Positions 54,316-64,000 of a stretch of 64,000 bases of DNA are shown piece after piece. Position numbers and translations under genes: made by a program. The stretch's first letter is position 1, and each line of letters begins with the position of its first letter. Location of the stretch: positions 1-64,000 of the forward strand of contig WPIO01000363.1 in assembly GCA_009760855.2 (NCBI GenBank). The letters are read 5' to 3'. A model generated the notes under the pieces. It was given only the letters and a program-made list of their open reading frames with translations, was not told the origin of the DNA and made no database searches. Source of the DNA: Cristatella mucedo (lineage: Eukaryota; Bryozoa; Phylactolaemata; Cristatellidae).

Positions 54316-55216
54316 CACTGTTGCCTCCTCTTGTCTTGTCTCTGCTGGCTTGTGGATTCAGTCGGCACTACTTTTTCAGGATTAAGTCGGCACTATTTTT
54401 TCAGGTTGCTGGCCAGTTGGCACTACTTTTTTCCCCCTTTGCAAGCTGTTGGCAACAGCCACTACTGCTGTGAAGGCACTGCCCGGCACGGCACTGTTCT
54501 GCAAAATTGGATTGGCTCCAACATATTCCTGCTCATGTTCAACCCTGCTCACCTACAATGATGAATTTGACGGCGGAGCTAAATTTCTGCGAGCGTTTGC
54601 CGGACAGCTTCTCGGGGAATCGCGTATTCTGTCAGGCATTCGAGCTCGAGTTGTGGGCGGGACTAAATCGGCCATCAATTATTCTTTAATCTGTCGCGGG
54701 TAGACGCCGTAGCTCGGAGGATGGTCGGCCTCGGCGTGCGGGAAAGTCTGCTATGAAACGCTGCTTGACAAACGTTTAGTCCGCTTGGCGTGGTGGAGCT
54801 GGATGCCGACGTAGATATCATAGATAGTTGCGTACAGCCTAAACAACGCTGTGTCAGATTAAATAGAACAAAACAGCACCTATGGTGAAACCGCTTAGGT
54901 TAGCCTCTACTGCTTCACACGCCCAGCTGAGTGGCTATTCACTCGCATCAGCCGCGTTAAATTCGCTCTTCACATTCTAGCGCAAAGCGTGCGATCAACT
55001 GCAGAGGTTTTTTTAGGCTATCTTTTTCCAGGAAGTTAATAATTAACAAGAAGTGATAATTGATAATAATTAATGATTTGTAAGAAGCAATAATAGCGTC
55101 AGTAGAAATAAAAGGCTATAATTTAAGGCTCGGCCAACAGCGGCTATTCAATGCAGTAGCTCAAACTGGAGAGCGCTAAACCATCCTAAGCCGAACAACA
55201 AGGCAACTAAAGCAAC

Positions 55217-55437
55217 AGCGTTCCTAAGATATTGTGCACCGGGTGGCGAACTACTCTGATATCCCACCCCCCGCCCGAGCCAGTAACAGGCAACCATTAT
55301 GGTTTTGGCGCTGCCCCCTGATCCAGGGCCTAAGGAAATATACCCCCATGTCTCGCTTCGGCACAGCATTATTGTCAACAGACCAGAACCAGTCGCATTT
55401 GCGTACACAGCATCGTAAGTCTACAAAGGACATATTC
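55217..55437. other. Nothing recognised
   Basis: GC-richer stretch between the end of D1 and SINE S1; short frames on both strands only. Confidence 0.4.
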
Positions 55438-55560
55438 CTGCGGCGGGCGACTCTTTATCGCCACTGTGAGCGGTGGTGATAGCGGTAAAGGCTTTTCTTT
55501 CGCTTTACGAAAGAGGCTGTTAAATCATCTAGTATTTATTCTAATTTATTTCCTTATTCT
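55438..55560 (+). repeat. SINE S1, plus copy lacking the head
   Basis: It starts at the B-box end (CCTGCGGCGGGCGACTCTTT) and has the body ATCGCCACTGTGAGCGGTGG and TGATAGCGGTAAAGGCTTTT, then the end CTGTTAAATCATCTAGTATT. It is 5'-truncated. Confidence 0.8.
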
Positions 55561-55599
55561 ACAAGGACCCAGAAAATTCTGCGAGGAACGCATAGCTTA

Positions 55600-55748
55600 G
55601 CAATGCGTTGAACCGGCCTTAAATATTCGAAGACCGTCTTTTTCGTGATTATGTTCCCGAAGCCTGGAACTCGCTTCCAACTGAAGTCACGACATCCCCT
55701 GACTTGACAATATATACAAACTTACTAAAAACGCACCAAAGTCAGATG
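55600..55748 (+). mobile_element. LINE C-terminal scrap
   Basis: FPEAWNSLPTEVTTSPDLTI followed by YTNLLKTHQ is the end of a CR1/L2-type ORF, closest to LINE-B. No UTR or tail follows. Confidence 0.65.
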
Positions 55749-56175
55749 AGCATGTGCCCAGCCAAATTGAAAAGTATTTCGGATAGGTCTGTCAGAAAAA
55801 AAACAATTGAAGAACCAAGCAGTTAAGTGACCAATCTTAAAATCGATGAGTTAACGAGTTGAGAGAATTAAACCGTGAAATATCCCTCGAGAAACTTCTC
55901 GTGCTCATTAACTTAATACCAATTCATCGTCTCGGGGTTCAACTGAATGGAAAAAGCATTGTCTATCTGAAAAATTACTGGTGTCTAAGTGCGGAACATC
56001 GCGGGAAAGTCATATTGAAAATTAAGAACTCGCATGCATGTCAATCTCGGCTGCACGAAGGTGCAGCCGCGATGTCCGTCGGCATGAATACAGTCGTTAA
56101 GACTGTTCTCGTCAGGCTCTTTGTGTTATATCCTTGCTACTGAGAGACATCATTCGCAGCGCTGATATCCATAAT
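55749..56175 (+). other. Unrecognised 94-codon frame
   Basis: 55859-56143 reads LLVLINLIPIHRLGVQLNGK, SIVYLKNYWCLSAEHRGKVI and so on. No relatives are known to me, and no splice or promoter context. Probably not coding. Confidence 0.25.
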
Positions 56176-56177
56176 TA

Positions 56178-56305
56178 AACATAATATTAATAATAATAAT
56201 GCACTTGCTAAAGCGCCCTCAGAGAACTCATTCTCTTTCTGGGTTCTTTACTTTGGCTGCAAAGAGAAATGCAATTGAATAGTGAAAAATACCATGTTCA
56301 ATATC
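56178..56305 (-). mobile_element. LINE-B 3' end fragment
   Basis: (AAT)n, then GCACTTGCTAAAGCGCCCTC and TCTCTTTCTGGGTTCTTTAC: the terminal hairpin in reverse complement. Confidence 0.75.
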
Positions 56306-56549
56306 TAGCTCCAGAGCCTTCTCATATTCATTTCTTAATAAAATGCACAATTCAATGCTCAATTTTGAACAGCGAGAGTACATAATTCAGCAACGTAATC
56401 GAATTGAAAAATTATCTTCTCTGTTTTTTTTTTATTTTAAGACGGCACTAATTTTAAGCTGGGCTGACGCAATAAAACCATAAAAATGCCAAGGATGCGT
56501 GAAGTTGGCGATGTTTACTAATGAGTAACGATTACTCACCCACTGGCTC

Positions 56550-57080
56550 ACATCTTATGCGGTACATGTTGATATGGTTGCCGGTTGAGCAAGGGATTCA
56601 TAGCGAAGTTCTTACACTGACCCACAAGGCCCGCCACGGCTTGGTTCCTTCGTACCTAGCTGAACTGCTGCATCAGTTTAAGCCTGTTCACGTCCTCAGG
56701 TCTTGTGTGGACAATAAATTAGCTCTCCCATTCCTCCGCTTAAAGACCGTTGGTGACACCAGCTTTAGCTCTGCATGTCCTAGAATGTGGAACTCGCTTC
56801 CACGATTCTTACGCAACGACAACTACTCTCCTACTGTCGATTATGGCTCATCCTTTTCAACGGTTCTGAGCTGCTACTTCTATGCTACTCGCTACCTCAA
56901 CTGCTCTCCTGACTCGCTATGCTTCTCACTTTCTCTTTGTTGCGTGAGACGAAGTCTGTTGGCTACCGAATGCGTACCGAAAGCCGCGTAGGCTGTTAGT
57001 GCCCTATACAAAACTCTCCTGTGTAACACCCACATAGTCTTTATGACTTTGTGGAGTTACAGATGGAGATACAATACACA
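56550..57080 (+). mobile_element. LINE-A 3' copy with an open C-terminal region
   Basis: From 56575 the frame reads LPVEQGIHSEVLTLTHKARH, GLVPSYLAELLHQFKPVHVL and SFSSACPRMWNSLPRFLRND without a stop to 56991. The 3' UTR and GATGGAGATACAATACA end follow. It is 5'-truncated. Confidence 0.9.
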
Positions 57081-57109
57081 TTTTGTTGGTTTTTTCTTAT
57101 TATTGCTCG

Positions 57110-57310
57110 ATATAAGGAGGTTTTCGCTTTGATTTCAAATGTAAAGTTCCTAGAAAGAAATTGAATTATCTCTGAGTGTTATAAGAAAATTGTTATTACT
57201 AATATACTCCCCCATAAGGCCAAGTATCGTACCACTCGCTTTTCGGAATCAAACAGTCTACAAATACCCCGTACAAACCTCAAATCCTTTGGATTTCGGG
57301 CATTTAGTTC
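57110..57310 (+). mobile_element. Two LINE-B scraps, plus strand
   Basis: 57110-57200 is a 3' end (AAATGTAAAGTTCCTAGAAA, ATTATCTCTGAG). 57200-57310 is the end of the C-terminal region (CCATAAGGCCAAGTATCGTA, GAATCAAACAGTCTACAAAT). Confidence 0.65.
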
Positions 57311-59322
57311 TAAAGTCAACCGAGTCCACGAGTTTGTGCGACATCCTTAATTGACTTTTTTAACTCAGTAAGCTCAGATTTGCATTGAATGAGACGCTTG
57401 CAGTCGATGCAACGTTCGCAGCTGGTTAGTTGGACCTGCTTTACATGGCTTCGTGAAAATCATTGGTAGTTAAAAAATCAGCGATCCTTGTAATAGGCTC
57501 GGCTATCATATAACAGTAAACCTTGAATGCCTATCACTAGCCTAGAATGTTGGCGACGTTCCACAAATAGAAATGTAATAGTTAATTTATTGTCGAAAAG
57601 AGTACCTTAGGGCACGGTGAGGCTGAATTTGGCCTCGTGGGTTAGCTTTAGAACTTTGCCATATCTCACTGGCACTCCATATCTTGATCTACTTGTCTGA
57701 GGCAATGAATTATCTAGACTCTGTCCCGGGTAGTTCCCCTCGTAAACTTTGAATATGATCCATTGCTGAACTCGGTAAAAAATCGAGTAAATACAGATAG
57801 ACATGCGAATGCAGATAAGAGTGTGATATTGAATGAGGGCCTCTCTGCTTGCTCTCATTGATCTCTCAGCTGCACCCGGTACAAATGACCACTTAATCAG
57901 GGCACCAATCTGGGCAAGTCTGTGTATCGGTGGCACAGCAAATCGTGCACAGAGTAGAGTAGGAACAAAGAAAAGCAGCTCCGTCAGGGAGACCGAGACT
58001 AAGAAGCCCACCGCATGCCGATGTGCCTTTAGCTGAGACTTAATGGACGCGAGTTCGTTGTAGGCAGTGATGTCGAGCAGAAGCTCGCCTTCACTGCCAG
58101 CAGCGAACTTCAGCTTGCATTCCCAAATTCTTGGCTAATGCAAGCTGAAGGCTCAATCATCAAAAGATTTCAACATAGTGTGCACGTGCGACTATAAAAT
58201 GACCACGTGCAGAGAAGGAGGTGGTTCGAGAGAGCACGTGAGTGGAGGAGCACGTAGGTCTGATAGGTGCTGATGCATGAGCCTAAAGTGACCTGTCGGA
58301 TAGATAGAGAGCGCCTTGAAGTCAATTTCATGTTGATAGGCAGCCATTGAAGCTCTGATATAGGTACTGAGCACGATTGAGTGCATGCTACTAACCTGAG
58401 GTCCTACCAACCCTTTGCGACCCTGACTTCTTGCTACTTTAGCTTGTGTCGTTGCTTATCTAAGTATGATGATGTGTGTTTAGCTTACTTAGACAAGAAT
58501 GCTGCTTTTCGTAACATGAAACCCTTTGGTTATTGATTTTGTTGCCGTGAGTTGTAAAGCGCTGTGATAGAGATTTGGTTAAGTTTTGGGCCTCAACGAG
58601 CGATGTATTGCTATTAATTAAATCGATTAGTTCTTATTGTAGCTTTGGTACAGGCCCCTACTAGGGGCTCGACTGTTTCAGGAAAGTAGGGGCAGAGACT
58701 CGCGGGATAAGGGTGTGACACATGGTCAGGTAACAGCAGAGTGGTTGTGTGCTGGTGCACTGCCAACGGCTGGATAATATACGTTTCTGCTGAAGCCAGC
58801 TACGGTGTTTACCTTGTCACAGGGATCGTGCTAATCTTACTTTGGAAATGATGTCAGAGTGTAGATATAAATGTCGGTCCTGCTAGGAGAGTGTAAGGTG
58901 CCTGAAGGCCCCCATCTTTTCTGCACCCTTGTTGGGGCAGACTATCTATGCTTGCCTTCTGAGTGAAAGACCTCTAGGCTGTTGCAAATGATTCAACGAT
59001 ATAACTCGTGCATTCTCCTAAGAAGAACCGCCTAGTGCTAGGCTTGCAGTGTATGATCAGCCTCTGTTTCTGACTCTAGCCGAAACCTAGCAAGCTGCAC
59101 GTGCTGCTTGCTGTAATTTCAAAGAATAAATTCTAACGAAGTCACGCTGTTTGCTCTGTGCACCAATGCCATTTTCTAGGCACTATATCTGAGCTGGGTT
59201 GTGAGATTCAAACTGAAGCAGTAATCGAGACGAAATGAGGAGATGGCTGACAAAAGGAGAGCAGACAAGGCTAGATGCTGTTGGCCCCAGTGCTATTGGC
59301 TTGTCAGTTATCATAACTGAGT
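57310..59322 (+). repeat. Direct duplication D2, copy 1
   Basis: Collinear in two blocks with 60490-61850: 57310-57660 (CAACCGAGTCCACGAGTTTG, GAGACGCTTGCAGTCGATGC) and 58430-59322 (AATGCTGCTTTTCGTAACAT, GTACAGGCCCCTACTAGGGG, GAAAGACCTCTAGGCTGTTG). About 85 percent identical by eye, clearly older than D1. The middle block (57661-58430) is mostly missing from copy 2. It includes a LINE RT scrap at 57840-57895 (LIDLSAAPGTNDH) and, at 57600-57660, a LINE-A scrap on the minus strand. Confidence 0.8.
58485..58640 (+). mobile_element. 3' end of a third LINE family (LINE-C), in D2 copy 1
   Basis: TTGATTTTGTTGCCGTGAGT and TGTAAAGCGCTGTGATAGAG, then CTATTAATTAA. The TGTAAAGCGC word near a short A/T tail is typical of LINE 3' ends. 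The same sequence is at 61035-61125, and a related end at 59710-59800 (TTGATTCTCTTGCAGAGATG, AAAGCGCCTG). The family name is not certain. Confidence 0.5.
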
Positions 59323-59928
59323 AACGTGATTCATAATTTGAACATGATTCCGGCTTCTGTCGCTATAATCACCTTTAATCTGTAAAGTTTCAGCTAAAGA
59401 GGCGTGCAATCTGGTCAGCTATCTCTTCGCTATAGTTAGCTCATCTTTCTCTGTACCCGATGTTATTGGCATGTGTCCCTGTTCATCATTCAAGGAATCT
59501 TAGTAGCCAGGGGTCTCTGTAAGTTGTGGCCACCAGCGTTTTGATGATAACACTAGAATTATATTAGTATTACATTTTATACAGCAGCCTCAGAGAACTC
59601 ATTCTCTTTCTAGGCACTTTACAGTTGTGTTTGGGCAACTTTATTGTTGGCCTTGGTCTGATATGTTTCGCTTTGGCACTTTTGATACCAAGCTAGTCAA
59701 TAATCTTTGGGTATTGATTCTCTTGCAGAGATGTGCAAAAGCGCCTGAAAATATTCCTTGACATATTTTATGATGCTATACAATGGTCTATTATTATTAC
59801 CGTTGGTTCCCAAATCTTCTTGAGCACCTGAAATTCACATGGGCATTACCGACTCTGCTTTGCGATGCTTTAGGTGTTATATTGGCAGAAGATTTCAGAG
59901 CATGTATTTCTACTGACAGCAGTCATCT
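59323..59928. mobile_element. LINE 3' scraps; otherwise nothing recognised
   Basis: 59575-59640 is a LINE-B terminus on the minus strand (CCTCAGAGAACTCATTCTCT, TTCTAGGCACTTTACAG). 59700-59800 resembles the LINE-C end on the plus strand. No gene. Confidence 0.5.
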
Positions 59929-59929
59929 A

Positions 59930-60105
59930 AGGGGCAGTTGGGTGCGGTTTAACTGAAAGTTGTGTGCTTTTCCATATCTGTTCACAATATTACTCTACCT
60001 CTGGCCAAAGGAATCGCCAAGCATAATTTAATCTTTCATTTTTATGCGGATGATCCTAAGCAAATATGTCTGTGCTTTGACTCCTCCGTCCCATAGTACA
60101 TATGT
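59930..60105 (+). mobile_element. LINE RT fragment with YADD motif
   Basis: The frame reads AKGIAKHNLIFHFYADDPKQ then ICLCFDSSVP, the catalytic motif C of a CR1/L2-type reverse transcriptase, preceded by decayed GSVLG-PLLFSI sequence. The two catalytic aspartates are intact, but only about 50 codons remain. Confidence 0.75.
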
Positions 60106-60117
60106 CGAGCTCTATCT

Positions 60118-60192
60118 CCCTCTCCGTCTCTCTCTCTCTCTCTCTCTCCCTATCTATTTATCTATCTATCTCTCTCTCTCTCTTTCTCTCAG
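60118..60192 (+). repeat. CT-rich microsatellite with (TATC) units
   Basis: (TC)n at 60119-60150, TATCTATTTATCTATCTATC in the middle and (TC)n again. Confidence 0.9.
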
Positions 60193-60489
60193 CTACAGGT
60201 ATGCAGCATGTATTGCCAGCGTTTGAACAACAATGAAAAAGAAATAGATCGTTTAATAACAATTAAACCAGCTGATTGGTAATGGAAAAACCTCGTGTTA
60301 CTCAGAATGGGAAAACATAGACCTGACAAGGGAATGTGTGGCGATCAAATCTCCTGTAGAACGTGCAGCAATATTCGCGTTACGCTCTGAAGTGAGCTTT
60401 CAATGGAAGAGCTTTAACAGCTCCTCCATCAGAGTCAATTCTGCCCACTTCCAGCTATGTACATTTGGGCCTGCTCAGACAGTCACACT

Positions 60490-61850
60490 GAAGCCAACCG
60501 AGTCCACGAGTTTGTGTGAAATCCTTAATTGACTTTTGTAACTCAGTAAGCTCAGATGTGGATTGAATGAGACGCTTGCAGTCGATGCAATGTTCTGCAG
60601 CTGGTTAGTTGGACCTGCTTTACATGGCTTTGTGAAAATCATTGGTAGTTAAAAAACCTGTGTTCCTCGTAATAGGCTCGGCGATTCTACCTCAGTAAAC
60701 CTTGAATGCCTATTGCTAGCCTAGAATGTTGATGACCTGATCTAAAAATAGGAATGGAACAGCTTATATTTTATTGTCGAAAAAAGGGACCTGGGGGCAA
60801 GGAGAGGCTAAAATTGGAGCAGTGGTTCTGCTCTTGCTATGAAGGAGCCAAGCCGTGGCAGGCCTCGTGGGTTAGGGTTAGAAATTTTAATCATCTTATG
60901 GCCACCCCATGGGCAAGTCTGTGTATCGTTAGGGACTACTTTAGCTTTTGTTCTTGCTTGTCTAAGTATGATACTTGCGTTTTTTGGTTACTTAGTAAAG
61001 AATGCTGCTTTTCGTAACATGAAACTGTTTGGTTGTTGATTCTCTTGCCACGAGTTGTAAAGCGCCGTGATTGAGATTTAGTTAGGTTTTGACCTTCGAC
61101 TAGCGACGTATTGGTATTATTAAATTCGATTAGTTCTTATTGCAGCATTAGTACAGGCCCCTACTAGGGGCTCGGCAGTTTCAGGAAAGTAGGGGCTGGG
61201 GTAGGAGACTCAAGGGATAAGGGTGTGCAACATGGTCAAGTAGCAGCAGAGTGGTTGTGTGCCGGTGCACTGCCAACGTCTGGAGAATATACGTTTTGTG
61301 CTGAAGCCAGCTACGGTGTTTACCTTGTCGCTGCGATTGCGCTACTCTTTCATTGGAAATGATATAAGAGTTTAGATATAAATGTCGGTCCTGCTAGGAG
61401 ATTTTAAGGTGCCTGAAGGCCCCCCTCTTTGCTGCACCCTCGGGTGGGGGGAGACTATCTGTGCTTGCCTTCAGAGTGAAAGACCTCTAGGCTGTTGCAA
61501 ATGATTCATTGATATAACTCGTGCATTCCGCTAAAAAAGAACCACCCAGTGCTAGGCTTGCAGTTTAAAATCTGCTGTATCTGACTGTAGCCGAAACCTG
61601 GCAAGCTGTGTGCTGCACATGCTGTGCGTGCTGTGTGCTGTCATCGCAACGAATTTATTCCCAACAAGTCAAGATGTTTGCTCTGTGCGCTAATGCCATT
61701 TACTAGGCACTATGTTTGACTGGCGTGTGAGATTCAAACTGAAGCAGTCATCAAGACGAAATGAGAAGATGGCTGACAAAAGGAGAGCCGACAAGGCTAG
61801 ATGCTGTTGGCCCCAATGCTAATGGCTAGTCAGTTTTCATGACTGAGTCA
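60490..61850 (+). repeat. Direct duplication D2, copy 2
   Basis: Collinear with 57310-59322 but without the 57661-58430 block. It carries at 60770-60900 a LINE-A scrap on the minus strand (GAAGGAGCCAAGCCGTGGCA) better preserved than in copy 1. The right end is CATGACTGAGT in copy 2 against CATAACTGAGT in copy 1. Confidence 0.8.
61035..61125 (+). mobile_element. LINE-C 3' end in D2 copy 2
   Basis: TTGATTCTCTTGCCACGAGT, TGTAAAGCGCCGTGATTGAG and TTGGTATTATTAAATT. Same element as 58485-58640. Confidence 0.5.
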
Positions 61851-61959
61851 CATCCTTCCCTCCAAAGAACATAACATCAAAACAGTAAGCCCTACTTTGC
61901 ACTTTCAGTGTGGTTCTGCTCTACAATATTAATTTTTTCATCCATTGATATTAAAAAAT

Positions 61960-62125
61960 ATAAATGTTGGCTGATTTTACTACTACCTCATTAATGTAGT
62001 GCCGTATTAGTCCTACTTGCTATCACTGCAGCTTGCAGTGGGGCAATAAAGGATCGCCTAATGCAGGACTCGAAGCCACGACCTGGTTTGCTTAGAGCAA
62101 GCACCTTAACCCTGGTCTCAGTGAT
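61960..62125 (-). repeat. SINE S1, minus copy
   Basis: On the minus strand: head TCACTGAGACCAGGGTTAAG, GTCGTGGCTTCGAGTCC (B box), TGCATTAGGCGATCCTTTAT, GCAGTGATAGCAAGTAGGAC and AAAATCAGCCAACATTTATA. Diverged, but all parts are present. Confidence 0.7.
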
Positions 62126-62829
62126 TCTCACATACATTTTGTAGCTGACATGTCAGAGCCGGGTTTTCCTCGCACTTGTTTAAGGCACAAGCGCCGACCA
62201 GCACCCTTCCACGTCATAGGGCTCAAAGAGCTGCTACGTCCTGCTTGCAGCATTGTGATCGACAATTGCCGAGCTCAGCAAAGCATAACACTGCCAAGTC
62301 CATTGCTCCAGTGCATTGGCCATTCCGAGTTGGTGAGACGATTCACGTGACTGAGAAATGCTGACAAATTCATTATCTGCAGAAAAGATGTACAACCGGG
62401 CGAGCCAGCAATGTGACGTAGGCAGTGCCAGAGGTCCTTGTATTCAGCCTGCTTAGCTCAGCTACAATGAGTCACGTGACCACTGCATTGGCCCAGATCA
62501 TAACAAACGGCTTTATGCCAGAGCTGAGCAGCAGTGCCAGAAGCACTCGAGACCTTTGCTAATGTTTTGATCTGCTTTGAATTGACTAGTAGCAACAGAA
62601 GTGCTGCGATTGTGTTAGCCAGTGCAGGCTTTAAATGCTCGAGTGATCTGCTCAGCACACTCCTCTCAGCACAATACTCGCGACAAAACCAAAAGCTGAT
62701 ACTTTCCTAGAGGCTGAAAGAGAAAGCATGCACAGGCAGCTTTAGTGTGGGCTCGGCAAATCAGAGCAGCTGCTGCAGCCCATGAATCTGGTCAGAGACA
62801 TTCACTTGGCCTGTGCCATTCATCTAGAC
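62126..62829. other. No recognised feature
   Basis: Only short overlapping frames (62150-62350 and 62176-62364 plus; 62458-62658 minus), none resembling a known protein. Confidence 0.4.
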
Positions 62830-63028
62830 GAGCTGAGGACCTCAACTGCTCTGCTCACTCAGCTATGCTTCCCACTTTACCCTTGTTGCATGAGATGAAG
62901 TCTGGTGGCTACCAAATACGTACGGAAAGCCGCTGAGGCTGTGAGTGTGCTATACAAAACTCTCCTGTTTAAAACCCACATAGTCTTTGTCGCTTTTTGG
63001 AGTTACAGATGGAGATACACATTACATA
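62830..63028 (+). mobile_element. LINE-A 3' UTR fragment
   Basis: GACCTCAACTGCTCTGCTCA, GGTGGCTACCAAATACGTAC and GAGTTACAGATGGAGATACA, ending CATTACAT. Confidence 0.85.
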
Positions 63029-63319
63029 AAGAGAAACTATGCATGGATGCTTTGAGTGAAGCCTTTTAGCCTTTTGTGCAGGCTTGTGCTGCTACAACTA
63101 GCAAGTGGTCCTCGGTGGCTCCCTTTAAAGATTTGTCAAGCAGCTGCACCAGTCAGTCAGTGCAGCCTGCATCTACAAACGTCAGCAGCAGCCTCTGCCG
63201 GCGATCTCTGGGCTAAGTCCTGATGTCTAGGATTAGCTCGACCAGCAGGTGACCTTGCTGTCACGTTTCGAGGTGCTCGCCAAGCAGCCGTGTGGATTCA
63301 AAAAGACATCACATGCAGG
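63029..63319. other. No recognised feature
   Basis: Stretch between LINE-A and LINE-B fragments; nothing supported. Confidence 0.4.
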
Positions 63320-63600
63320 AAAGCATGCACGAGATGTGTTGACGTCAGTCAGGAGAGAATTCCTGACTTTGGGAGCATACGAATTCGAAGGCCTGGTCTC
63401 CGGAGGCGTATAGGTGGGTTAGAAGCGCATTTAAATGACTCGAGCCAAAAAAAGCTGGTAGTAAGGGCTAAAAAAGGCAGGTAGATGGAGACCTAGCCTA
63501 ATTCGGAAAGGAAAATCATAATAGAGACATTTGTATTACTCGTTGTGAGAGTACTCTTTTCGTAGGCAGATTACAGGTGCTTAAGGGAAGCAGTTCGAAT
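63320..63600 (-). mobile_element. LINE-B scraps
   Basis: GACGTCAGTCAGGAGAGAAT and GACTTTGGGAGCATACGAAT (end of the C-terminal region) at 63335-63420, and a much decayed terminus at 63520-63600 (ATTTGTATTACTCGTTGTGA). Confidence 0.5.
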
Positions 63601-64000
63601 TAGCCGATCTGGGCAGAGAATGAACGACTTATAATGGCTGTCTCCTCAAGTCCTTGGTCCTGCTTGACATTTCAGAGAGTTTGGTTCCATCAATTGCAAG
63701 AAAATCGCTAAGCGATTTCTTCCATAAGCTTTTATGAGCTTCTTGCTGGTTCAAGTTATACTGCTAACCTAATTGCAATTCATTGGTACTACTAATATCA
63801 ATAACATGTGAGATTGATGAGCCTCTGATTGACTTGAATCATACTGGTGAGGTCGTGTTCGGTCATATTGCCGAATCAGGTAGCACATGCTGTCAAGTCG
63901 TTCTGAGCTGCTGCTTCTTTAGAGATTGCTTCCTCCACTGTCTTACTCATTCATCTGCTGCTTCTTCTTGTGGGGCTCTGCAAGCTGGTCTAAGCATGAT
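63601..64000. other. Nothing recognised to the end of the window
   Basis: No repeat or coding signature seen. Confidence 0.4.

Larger units (their letters stand above)
50205..55216 (+). repeat. Direct duplication D1, copy 2 (5.0 kb with LINE-B insertion)
   Basis: From AATTGGATCCGTTGGAAG to GGCAACTAAAGCAAC it is collinear with 42325-46420. It differs by the LINE-B insertion (50233-50754), by keeping a 3' LINE-B part lost from copy 1 (52821-53346) and by small indels near the right end. The flanks of the two copies are unrelated: S2 SINE before copy 1, 60-bp repeats before copy 2. Confidence 0.9.

Noticed and set aside
50205-55216. Helitron or LTR element as the identity of D1
   Set aside because: I found no long terminal repeats, no primer-binding site, no CTRR-hairpin end and no protease, integrase or Rep/helicase frame. 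The unit stays unclassified.
1-64000. CRISPR arrays, operons, ribosomal RNA genes or prophage
   Set aside because: No regularly spaced direct repeats, no tightly packed same-strand ORFs and no rRNA-like blocks; the intron and LINE/SINE content is eukaryotic.

Overview
This is animal nuclear DNA, probably from an invertebrate with a medium to large, repeat-rich genome. The sequence shows small coding exons separated by introns of 1.7-11.8 kb with GT-AG borders, dozens of decayed non-LTR retrotransposon pieces, tRNA-derived SINEs and palindromic DNA-transposon relics. There is no operon structure and no long intact ORF (the longest open frame is about 206 codons and looks accidental). I cannot name the species or phylum.

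Layout. (1) 1-930: the 3' part of a CR1/L2-type LINE (called LINE-A here). (2) About 1.2-29 kb: the minus strand carries the only convincing host gene, a leucine-rich-repeat (LRR) protein. Five exons at 28.95-28.73, 23.38-23.24, 11.47-11.33, 5.86-5.72 and 3.98-3.84 kb join in frame through phase-0 introns. The last four are 141, 141, 144 and 141 bp modules, each holding two LRRs. Its introns are filled with LINE-A, a second CR1/L2-type family (LINE-B), SINEs and two copies of a foldback element. (3) 29-42 kb: LINE-B, SINEs and a nearly complete but dead LINE-A (33.70-36.86 kb, minus) with endonuclease, reverse transcriptase and C-terminal regions. (4) 42.3-55.2 kb: two direct copies of a 4.1-4.5 kb segment, separated by 3.8 kb holding a CpG-rich island and two palindromic elements with TA target duplications. 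(5) 55-64 kb: a second, older direct duplication (57.3-59.3 and 60.5-61.85 kb) plus fragments of LINEs and of a third LINE family.

How the parts relate. LINE-B ends in a conserved 40-nt hairpin followed by (ATT)n. The same hairpin forms the 3' end of a tRNA-derived SINE (S2), so S2 probably uses LINE-B enzymes. A second tRNA-like SINE (S1) has a different tail. Three insertion sites have a matching uninterrupted copy elsewhere in the window (50.2, 33.1 and 32.1 kb), and two LINE-B copies look 5'-inverted. The most useful material is therefore the SINE/LINE pair, the foldback and TA-flanked palindromic elements, the datable duplication and the modular LRR gene. I found no CRISPR array, rRNA or intact tRNA gene. 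Percent identities are estimates by eye; boundaries of decayed repeats are approximate to about 10-30 bases unless a junction is stated.
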